This document shows, piece by piece, positions 1 to 9,300 of a stretch of 64,000 nt of DNA (positions are counted from its first letter, which is position 1; each line of letters starts with the position of its first letter). This DNA comes from Parus major. Lineage: Eukaryota; Chordata; Aves; Passeriformes; Paridae. The DNA lies in contig NC_031773.1 in assembly GCF_001522545.3 (NCBI RefSeq), positions 39,395,669-39,459,668 on the forward strand. The letters are read 5' to 3'. Below the pieces are notes generated by a model. That model was given only the letters and a program-made list of their open reading frames with translations. It made no database searches and was not told the DNA's origin. Both the position numbers and the translations under genes were made by a program.

Positions 1-261
1 GAATCAGTGCCAACAATGGTGATGGGGATCTCAGCAGCAACAACAAGCTACATTTAAGGTTTGTGTGAGGCTTCAGAGAGCTGCAGAACCTACAGCTTCA
101 GGGACACTGGCAATCTAAAATGCATTGCAAGGTCATCAGGTCAAGGTGCCACAACTGATAAATCCACACATTTTCAGCTGTGTAACCTATGGCAATGAGA
201 CATCTTGGGATCTCTGACAGTCCCAAGATGTCATTAGGATCAGTGCTAGAATTGGGGCTGG

Positions 262-640
262 TGCTGAGTGAGTCAAAGAGCTCCAGGAGCACTAGGGCTG
301 GAAATGGCATGCCAAGGTGATCACGGCACAGCCCAGCTTTGCTGCTCCTACATCCTTCTAAAATCAAGCACCCATGTGGATTGGGATTTTAGGGTTAGTC
401 TAAGGGTTAGGGAAATGTTTAGGGTTAAGGTTAGGGTTGAGTAAAAGAGCCTACACTCCAGGAACAATATGGCCATAACATGAATGTGGTCCTGGTAGGG
501 CCTCAATATTGCTGCTCCTACTTCTTTCTAAACTTGACCACCCATATGGATGAGGGTTTTATTGTAAGGGTTAAGTTTATGGTTATGTTTAGGATTAGGG
601 CTAGGGTAAGGGTTAGTGTAAAGTTGTCCTTCAGTTAGGG
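262..640 (+). repeat. two degenerate tandem units (about 174 and 202 bases) with telomere-like TTAGGG tracts
   Basis: Two diverged copies follow each other. Both begin with a GTTGAGT/GCTGAGTGAGT-like stretch (262, 436), pass through CTCCAGGA and GCTGCTCCTAC (about 340 and 511), then ACCCAT.TGGAT. Each ends in a G-rich tract with TTAGGG words (389, 407, 419, 431 in the first; 595 and 635 in the second) mixed with variants. A third unit start appears at 638. This resembles old subtelomere-type repeat sequence. Confidence 0.7.
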
Positions 641-1344
641 TTGAGTGAGTAGTGATTTCAAAATTCCTCATTTTGTGAAATGAAATTAAATCTTTCTATG
701 ACTCCTATGAAACATCTCTATTATTGGCAGTTTTTGCTAAGCACAGGACATGGTCTTTATTCAGTACTTGCACAGCATAACTCCACTACAAAAGAACCAT
801 TAACTGCACATTCAATCAGTGAATAAAGAGTTGATCACATAGAAAAGTTCACCAGTGATATGATCATATAAAAAGGTGGATTTCAAATGGATAAGATTCC
901 ATTTTTTTTAGTATTTAAATACCCTGCTTATCCATAACATGTGAGAAAACTGTAAGCAGTTGCCCTTGAAGAAATTTTTTTTTTTGCTTAATGCTCCTAA
1001 AACTTTTAGAAAGGTACTCAGCTTATTCTAAGGACGGCAGATGGGAAAAGCCCTACCATTTTTGGAAGATCCTTCTAAGTGCTCCAAAAATGCAAAGTAA
1101 AACCTAAAATTATCTTTGGGCTTTTAATTTTTGTTATACCTGGTTTTGCATCTTGGTATTCCTCATCAGACTCAGGGTTAAATGTGCTCCCTACAAACAC
1201 ACAAAAATGTTACTATCTGAACCCTGCCTGATCTGTGTGACTTTTCCTAGGCTGAATTCTGTTTAGTCTCTAATTCTCCAACTGGACATCTTCTCCAGCT
1301 TTTAATAACCAGCAACTGACTTTTACACAGACAGATGTGATAGG
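641..1344. other. upstream AT-rich flank, nothing recognised
   Basis: There is no open frame of note, no recognised repeat and no RNA gene. It contains short T- and A-runs only. Confidence 0.4.
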
Positions 1345-1640
1345 ACAAGGGGGACAGATTTTAAACTAGAAGAGGGAGATTTATATTAGATGCTACAAGG
1401 AAATTCTTTACACCAGAAAGGGTGGTGAGGCTTGCAAACAGGTTGCCCAGAGGAGCTGTGGGTGCCCCATCCCTGCGTTCAAGGCCAGGCTGGATGGGGC
1501 ACTGGGCAACCTGATCCAGTGGAAGTTGTCCCTGCCCAACCTGATCCAGTGGAAGTTGTCCCTGCCCACAGCCAGTCGTTGGGAAAAGATGATGTGGAAG
1601 TTTCCTTCCAACCCAAACCATTCTATGACTCTATGAATTT
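1345..1640 (+). mobile_element. CR1 LINE 3' end, 5'-truncated
   Basis: The stretch follows the known CR1 3' region: a block near GGTGGTGAGGC, then GGTTGCCCAGAGGAGCTGTG, CCATCCCTG, CAAGGCCAGGCTGGATGGGG, then TTCCAACCCAAACCATTCTA and the terminal TATGACTCTATGA. It carries a perfect 30-base tandem duplication at 1507-1566. No reverse-transcriptase coding remains. Confidence 0.88.
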
Positions 1641-2009
1641 GTATTTGTATTTACCTTTCTCACAATATATTTTTTTTTAAACTCCTATTATTTGCTCCCT
1701 GCCTGCAGCACCGGCATTGCCTGGTGCACCTGGTCCCCCTGCACCTGTGAGCCGTGCCAGAACCCAGTGCCCCAGCACCAGCCAGCCCTTCTGAGCCATG
1801 ACTGAGTCCAACATGGCAGGACAGAAGGGACGTCTGCTGTGTTCCCATTTTTCATTACTGTAGAGTTCTCTGGGCAAACAAGAATGGAAGCAAACCCACA
1901 GTGTTTTATTCCACCTTTACTGTGGTTTTGGTATGCCTTTATTAGTGTTTTTTCCCTCCGGTTAATTGCCTCTTGCAATTTATTGTGAACACTAAATTAT
2001 TGTCTATGA
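1641..2009. other. non-repetitive upstream flank, nothing recognised
   Basis: Mixed sequence with a GC-richer part at 1700-1800 (CTGCCTGCAGCACCGG). Short open frames exist on both strands but lack splice or start context. It may include the far edge of an upstream gene or an old repeat; I cannot tell. Confidence 0.4.
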
Positions 2010-2186
2010 CTTAAAAAAAAACCCCAAACACAAGCCAAAATCAAAACCAAAAAAAGAATCCAAAACCAAAATAAAAATACCGTCAAAAATCAAATCAAAG
2101 AAAGAAACACCAAACCTTAATATTAAAAAAATAGAAATAAATAAATAGAAAACACAAAACCAAACAAAATCACAAAAAAATATGTG
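2010..2186. repeat. A-rich low-complexity block (CAAAA/CCAAA type)
   Basis: About 175 bases are almost only A with scattered C and few G or T, joined directly to the CpG island. It could be an expanded poly-A tail of a retroposed sequence or a nucleosome-poor promoter boundary. Confidence 0.7.
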
Positions 2187-2299
2187 CTGCGAGGTGCTCC
2201 GCCTCACGTAGGGGGACACCGCCCAGCGCCCCAAGAACGCGAAAACAGCTCCTGGTGAAGTTTGCCTCCTCTCGCTGCCCGTTCGAGCCGCTGTTTCCC

Positions 2300-2313
2300 G
2301 TTGCCGTGGTGAC
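2300..2313 (+). promoter_or_regulatory. RFX X-box-like site 1
   Basis: The sequence reads GTTGCC-GT-GGTGAC. It matches the RFX X-box consensus (GTNRCC, 0-3 bases, RGYAAC) except for G in place of A at the fourth base of the second half-site. RFX factors drive ciliary genes, which suits LRRIQ1. Binding is inferred from sequence only. Confidence 0.6.
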
Positions 2314-2472
2314 ACTGCCGCGGTAGCAGCGCGGTGTGGGGCTCTCGTCCTCTCCCTGGAGCTCCCGGCCGTCCGCTGTTGGCGGATGAGGAATTTCAGG
2401 GAGGAGGGGCGCCCGGTCTCCAGAGGCGGCCAGAAAGGCGGAGGCTCCGTGAAGAGTTTGACTGAACGACAG
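2314..2472 (+). other. LRRIQ1: probable non-coding first exon of LRRIQ1 (start not determined)
   Basis: A strong donor, CGACAG|GTGAGT, lies at 2472/2473 inside the CpG island. The next acceptor is at 3233, just upstream of the start codon. A short non-coding exon here joined to the coding exon is the simplest model. The transcription start is a guess. Confidence 0.4.
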
Positions 2473-2532
2473 GTGAGTGGGTACATGAAGTAGACGGGGG
2501 GACAGGAGGACTGCTGGTGTTCTGAGCACTGG

Positions 2533-2550
2533 ACTACAGCTCCCAGCATG
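2533..2550 (+). promoter_or_regulatory. ZNF143 (STAF/SBS) site 1
   Basis: ACTACAGCTCCCAGCATG fits the long ZNF143 motif ACTACAnnTCCCAGnnTGC, including both the ACTACA and TCCCAG blocks. Such sites are typical of CpG-island and bidirectional promoters. Confidence 0.75.
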
Positions 2551-2607
2551 GAAAGGGGCGGTGCCGCGGGGCTGTCAGGAAGCGGCGGTGCTGCCTCCGG
2601 GCGCGGT

Positions 2608-2626
2608 GCCTTTCGGGAGGTGTAGT
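2608..2626 (-). promoter_or_regulatory. ZNF143-like site 2, opposite orientation
   Basis: On the minus strand this reads ACTACACCTCCCGAAAGGC. The ACTACA block and TCCC core are kept, with G after the core. It faces site 1 about 58 bases away, so the two form an inverted pair. Confidence 0.55.
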
Positions 2627-2769
2627 TTTCTCTCAGCCGGGATCTGCTCCTCGCCTTCCCGGCAGAAATGCGCTCCGTGTGCTCGGTCTCCCTCTGTAGG
2701 AGCCGGCGAGGAGCTGCTCGCTGCCTCTCCTTCCCCTGATTACAGGTTGCGAAAGGATGGAGGGAGGGC

Positions 2770-2783
2770 GTTGCCAGGGTACC
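2770..2783 (+). promoter_or_regulatory. RFX X-box-like site 2
   Basis: The sequence reads GTTGCC-AG-GGTACC. The first half-site is perfect and the second differs from RGYAAC by one base. It lies near the downstream edge of the CpG island, in the same orientation as site 1 and 470 bases from it. Confidence 0.5.
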
Positions 2784-3233
2784 CGGTTTCTCCCTGCCTA
2801 CATCCATCCTCAAGTTTTTTACTTCTCTGGGTTACATCATTTCTCACTGCTTTCTCTCTATCATTAAAACTTCATCGAGTGCTCTCTATAGTCTTAGTCT
2901 TATTTTGTAATTGTTAATATTTATTTATTGTTCAAACGGTTTTTCCCCCCCCTTTGTAACTATTAGGGCTGGAAGAAAAAAATCCTTGTGAGGGAGTAGA
3001 GTGCAGGTGGAGGTTTTAAAATTTATTAACATTTGCAAAATTATAAGGGGTATCCTGAGAGGGATTCTCTTACCACAGGGTAATTTTTTCTTAGTTTTTG
3101 CTTGTTGGTATGGAATGAGGTTTTCATGTTTTAAGCCAACTGTTCAATAAACACATCTGAATGAACTTAGGCTAAATGAGCACTCTCTTTATTTTGGCTC
3201 ATGCTGTGCTGAAAGGTATTTTATTTTGTGTAG

Positions 3234-3396
3234 ATTACAAAACAGATAAGACGCTGTGGGAAGTAGAATGTCGGAAGATATTGAAGGAATTGAAAAAGAA
3301 GTAGAAATTGAATTAGGCAGAATCAGTGTTTCTTCGTTTGGAACAGATGATGCTGAGACAGAGGTATCAGATGAACCCTGGAGTGACAATGAGACA
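3234..3396 (+). CDS. LRRIQ1: LRRIQ1 exon 2 (first coding exon; start codon at 3268)
   Basis: The acceptor TTGTGTAG lies just before 3234 and the donor GTAAGT is at 3397. Translation begins MSEDIEGIEKEVEIELGR and runs 43 codons, acidic, ending at a complete codon. The ATG has A at -3, a reasonable Kozak context, and is the only methionine in this frame of the exon. Residues 1-43 match the acidic start of LRRIQ1 in character and position. Confidence 0.85.
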
Positions 3397-6300
3397 GTAA
3401 GTATTCAGTGAGCTAAAACTGCTTCTGTGGTGTGTAGTATGAAAGTAGTGCTGGCACTGGAAAGCACGTTTGATGAAGGAACATTTTCCCAACACACCTG
3501 AGTATTTCTTCTGAAAAGTAGTCTTGGTAGTATTGCTTGATGAAAAATGTAACCTCCAGTGGTGACAAGACAATAAGAAAGATGAGTATCAGCATTCTGC
3601 TTGAGAAGATCAGACCTGGAGATTTTGTTTCAGAATCCTCTGAAACTGGAAGACTTGATGAGGTAGATTAAATCTAGATGAATAAACTGACGATTCTTCA
3701 CTGAAATCTGTATTTTTCTCTAATAAGAGAATGGTTTAGGAGATTCCTTATAAAATTTCCAGATACAAATTTCATATAAATAGATTCTTCAAGTCCTCTT
3801 TCTTGGATTACTTATTTTGGGAAGCAGCTTTCCTCTGAAATGAAATTGATTATTTGTGTCCTTTTCTGCCATTTTAATCTTTCAGATTCATGGCAAAGGG
3901 ATTGGTTTGTAGGATATTAGGGTAGATAATATTGATCATAAATCATGTTTCATATGGATATAGACAAAGGCATCAGTGATAATTGTGTATGCACTCACAT
4001 ACTGAATGTTAGCAATGTCTACCACAATTTGCACATCTGAGAGCAAGCTGTCTGTTTTCCCCAAAATCTTGACATTGAAGACAGTCTTTTGAACAGAAAG
4101 TTTATATGTAATAAAGAAACTTGAAGGATTGGTTCTACGTGCGTACTCTAAACATTAATAAATTTAAAATTGATTTATTTTGTAAGGAGTGTAAAAATTT
4201 TAAACAAAAACATCCTGTGCCTCATAGGTATTTGCTAATTTTTATCTTATCCTTTTTCTTTAATTTCTTGGTCTAGCACAGTTATAAATACAACATTTTA
4301 TTGAAATGTGTTTCTGAAGATAGTGAAAGATACATTACAAAATTTGATTAGAATGTAATTAAAATTAGAATTATTAATTGTTCAGTGGGTGGTAAGACAA
4401 TGAGAAGAGTGTAGGAATTTGGAAAAATTTTGGTGGATATTGCTGCTAAATCTCCGTGAATGCTTTATAGGTGAAGCCAAAACAAGTCTTTATTTTCTCA
4501 TGTCAAGTATTTTCCTCTTTTCAAGCCTGTGAGATGAAAATATGGAATATATGTCAGAGGCTGTGTTTTTTTTAGATTTCAGATGACTTGCCAGAATCAA
4601 TTCTATCCTATTTAAATTTTATCAAGAGCAGCAATCAAGATGCTGCAAAGGTTATACTGCAGGACTTAGAAGATGAGCAAAGTACAAGTAAGCATCAATC
4701 ACAGTTAAAATGTTTGTACACCTCATATTGCCAGTGGAAGCTAGACTAACAACTGTCAGTAAAATAATACAAACTTTAAGTAGAACAAGCAGTGAAACCT
4801 ATTCCATTAGCTTCTGAATGCATGATGAAAATCTCTAGGAATAAATCCATGCAATGCTATCTTCTTGAATTAACATCTGGGCAGAAATTAAACTTTTCTG
4901 AAAGCTCATCAGTGCTAAAGAAGGCAAGCTGCAAGATTACTCTCTGAGACAGGGCCCAGGCCAGACTCTTCAGCAAAATCTAAAATGAAGTCAGTAGGAG
5001 CTGAAATGCAGAATTCAGATACAATTGACACTCACAGGATATGTTTAGTCTGTCTTGAGAGATGCCCAAGCTCACATTGGATGAAATCACTGTTAATTGG
5101 CAAAAAAAATATTGCTTTCAGCTCTGTGACTGAAGCCAAGCTCATAGTTTATATGCCAGAGAGCTGGCACTGTCTTTTCCATGAGTGCAACAGGCTTGGT
5201 GACCAGAAGTTCAATATTGACTACGAATTTTGATATCTGAGGAATATCCTTATTTATTCTTTCTTTTGTAATACAATCTCACTCTTTTTCATTGTTTTTA
5301 TAGTTCTTTGTCAACTTTTGACCTATCTGATACAAGTGCTACTGTATTTTTCTGCACAGAAAATGTTCTGCTGTGTTTTATGATGGGGATTGCTCTTTCA
5401 TATTTGCTATCACTGTATTCTTACAGTATCATTGTGTTTGTTTCTGGTACACACATTTTCTGCTTTTAATGTAGATAATGATTCCCATACATATTTAAGT
5501 AAAACTGGGGGAGAAGGAAAGGAAAAAAAAAACCCTTTATTTTGCTTAAACAAATTGAATAGATAAACAGTATAGAACAAAACTGAGCATTGGTAAGGGG
5601 TTTTCTCTCAGTGAACTAATTTTTTTATTTATTTTTCCTTTAGGTGACATTTATGAAGTAGTTTCTAGCCATGCTTCTGAATCAAACGAAGATTCAAAAC
5701 AATTTAATGAAAAGGTATTTTTTAATTTATACAGTATTTATTGTGAAAAAAGATTCTATTAAGTAATCTAGATAATTTACACTTGCTTTGGTGGCCTTCT
5801 AAGGAGATGTATAAATGTATTCAGGTTTTTTCCTGTCAAACTATCCATAAATATTAAGATGAGTTTCTGTATACAATTCTTGAGAATTAGGACATCAACT
5901 GTAATATGAACATGTCTATAAGCTTTCAAATTTTAAATAAATTATCTGAAATATTGAGCACAAAAATCAGCAAAATTAAGCAAAACTGAATAATGCTGTA
6001 TTGGTAATTATTTGCAGAATATTAATATTATGATAGCACTTTTAAGCTTCTCTAATCCTATTTTTTTATGATGATCAGGAAGATGTGCTACTATTAATTT
6101 TGCTCCTAATGTATTCCGTTATTTTATAGAAAATTTTTAAATAGTAATCTATGTACCTTTCAAAGACAAATCAAAAGTTATGAACATGGGTGTTTCTATA
6201 TTTTCATAGGATTTAACTGAATAATTTACTGAAGTTTTCTTAGAAAAATATAAAACTGTGTTTACTATAATCACTTTTAATTTGCTGCCTGGCTTTTATT

Positions 6301-9300
6301 AGTGAACACTCTTGCAAACATGATTTTTGTTCTCAGACCATTGTTTAAAACAGCACAATTACTTCATGCGACTTCAGCTACATTGCAAATATTAATATAG
6401 GCCCGAAGCATGTGATGAACAGATGATAAATGAGCAGAAATAGATTACTTGCCAGTAAAGAACAATGAAATAAATATAACAATCCTTTTGCCCATAGTAT
6501 TATTTTGAAATAGTCTTCTGAAAATTTTGCTCTGTAACTAGTTCTTCCCCAGTGTGCATAACAGTATTCACGCATGTAGTGCTTGGTTTCACAGAAAGTA
6601 AAATAAATCCCAAATGCAAGACATTCATTTTTCCAAGTCAAAAGATTAATTGTATTTAAAAACCAAATAGAAATATTATGTATTTTGATGAATACTACAA
6701 TATTTCTTACTCTAGAAAACAATATTTTGGCTGATGTGTTTGCAGTATTCAATGTGTAAGGATTCCAGTCAGTAGTAAGCTTAATGCCGTTGTACTTGTC
6801 ATATGGTATAAAGTTCTGGAAGCTTTTTTTAATGTTCTGCCTTTAAATTTTGTTTCTTGTTTTTTAATAACAATTTTAAACTATGTTAGATACTGCTTGG
6901 AGGAGAAAATGAAGACTTGCAGCTTGCTACAACACCTGATTATAGTCAGTCTATCAGTGATGAAGTGGTCACTGATGACCACTTTCTTACAGGTAAGCAA
7001 GCACATTTTTCATTTGGTTTGAGTTGATCTTTAACATATCACTATTTCATGCTTTTCTTTTGTCAAAAGTATCAGAATTATTTTTAAAGGATTTCATATT
7101 GTAGTATACAACAAGGCTCGATACTTTCTGAATTGGACATAACCAAACACATTTGCTTTTATCTCATTTCAAGATTACAAAATCATCATAGAAATTAGTA
7201 TCAGAAAATACCACTCAAAAATGAAAGCTGCACAGAGGCACTAAGCAGGTTCTGCTTTGGCCACAGCTTTTTCTTTCTTTTTTTTTATGGTTTGGTTTGG
7301 GGGGGTTTTATTGTAGTCACCTTGTGTGGGAATGTTCCTTTGCCATGGCCTTTGGATGAGTTGGGCTGGAGCATACCAGTGCTAAAGGCCCCACTAATAG
7401 CCACTGAAGACATCCTCTGCAATCCTGCAGTGTATGTTTTTAGAATAAGCATAGTAGTTGCAGAGTCAGTAAGTGTGCAGAATAGCAGTAAGACATCTCT
7501 GGATAGGACTTGTGCTGCAATTCTGATTTCCTTGGGGATATATATTGCTGGCTATATCATCATAGGCACTTTTTCTTGCCAAATACCTTAAGACTGTTTA
7601 ATCTTCCCCAGTGCTTATTAGAAAATTAAATAAAATGTTTTCTTGGTTGATTAGTAGCTGGCCTTGGAATGAGCATAAGTCTTGCCCATTGTGAAGTAGA
7701 GGAAAAGTGTAGAACAGCACTTGAGCTTGAAGATGAGAAGATGAAAAAGTGGAAAGCTGAGAGAGAATCAAGGGAAAAACAGATTGAAGAGGAACATGCA
7801 AGAAGGATGCAGCATCTGGAGCAATTTGGGGCTGAAAGAATAAAGTTAGATCTTCTTCATAAGGTAAGGAATTATATTAAGCTAATGTGTTCCACTCTAG
7901 ACTATCTGAATTCAGACTTTAATGTGAAAAAGAGACTACTATCTCAAACTGTATGACAGTCCTACACCTTGTCTACTTGTGTTACCAGTGAGTAAAACAT
8001 ATTTAAGTATAGTCCATGGGTTTTTATGTGTTTACCATTTTAATCAATAGCCAATGAATTTGCTATGCTAAATTTTAAATTATTCCTTAAGCTTTGCCTT
8101 TACAAAGTTCTTATATTGTGAAAACAGCCAAATTACTGGAAATGGGAGTAGTGCTGAAATTAAACACAAATGAAAAATAGTCACTGCTCCCTAATAGAAA
8201 ATACATAGCTAGTTTGGACTTCCCACCCCAATTTCACATTTCAATGTTAAAAATCTTAATGGATGTAATCAGAACCAAAAATATTCAGTTCAGTAATGCT
8301 GGTGCTGTTCTTCATCTAGGTAAAAGTTACAATATCTGCTTTCCCTATCTTCGTCTGGGAAACTTACTCAGGCTTCAGCTACTGAGTTTGGCCATAACAG
8401 ATGATGACTCAACACATTGACTGGTTGCACTCTCAGACTATTTAGTCATGTTTTGCTATAGTGGGTGGAGCATCATAAAAGATAAAAGAGCATAAGAACA
8501 TGAAGAAATGTAATTCTCTGATATTATGCTTGTGAGGCCACAGAATTTTATTATTCAGCCTAAATAGGTGTGTTTTGAAAAGTGCATTAACACTACATTT
8601 TTCAGCTAACTACTTTGTGGCTTTCTGAAGAGGTGGGCACCTTGGCACCAGCAGGGTAATTCAAGTCACCAGTAGGAAGGAAGGGCTTAGTAAATGAAAA
8701 GATCTTTGATCTCTGAAGGCCAGTTCAGTGTCTGCTATAGCTCTCTTTTTAAAAGGTCAGCAAAACTGATAGGCCCTCTTGGCTCTTTGCTGTTGCAAAT
8801 AATTTTTTGATGTAGGATGGCTTTCTCTAGAGAAAGAGGGGCACGGCCACGTTTATGCCCTTTGGTACTGCTGTTGCAGAAATCATTTTTTTGGAGGTGA
8901 GATATAGAATCTAACTTTCCTCATTGCAGAAGGATCTAGTTGTCTGGTCTCCTGTTGTCTGAACAGCATGCTTCTGAATGCCCATGAAAAACAGTACTTA
9001 GACACCTGTGAGACTTTATGCTCCAAGTTGAAAGTGGTTGCTTATTCTACTTCCTTCATATCCTCCATATTTGATTTGGTTAATATATCTTGGTTCTACC
9101 AGGAGTTATGTGGTTTTGGATCAGCTTGTTTTTTTAGTTACTTATGTAACTAACTTTCTGGATGCTAACTTACAGTCTGACACTTTTTTTCTGACTGAGG
9201 TTTTGTTGGGCAAGGAGGGAAGTACTATTTATTTGTAAATAGTGAAAAAGCAGACTTGAACTTTCTCGACTGAGAAGCAATTTCAGTCAGAAAAAAATTC

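Larger units (their letters stand above)
2190..2790. promoter_or_regulatory. CpG-island promoter of LRRIQ1
   Basis: This is the only stretch of the window that is both GC-rich and dense in CpG; everything around it is AT-rich. It lies about 0.5-1 kb before the start codon. It contains two RFX X-box-like sites, two ZNF143-type sites and a good splice donor at 2472/2473. There is no TATA box at a fitting place, as expected for a CpG-island promoter. In mammals, as I recall, TSPAN19 lies head to head with LRRIQ1, so the island could fire in both directions, but I see no TSPAN19 coding exon in the 2.2 kb upstream. Confidence 0.8.

Noticed and set aside
98..367. An 89-codon minus-strand open frame at the window start
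   Set aside because: It overlaps the telomere-like tandem unit and has no recognisable domain.
2004..2813. A 269-codon minus-strand open frame across the promoter
   Set aside because: It runs through the A-rich block (as long T-rich, Phe-rich coding) and the CpG island, where stops are rare by composition. No domain, start context or splice signal supports it.
7292..7591. A 99-codon open frame in the intron before exon 6
   Set aside because: There is no acceptor or donor in phase with LRRIQ1, and the composition is hydrophobic and unlike the neighbouring exons.
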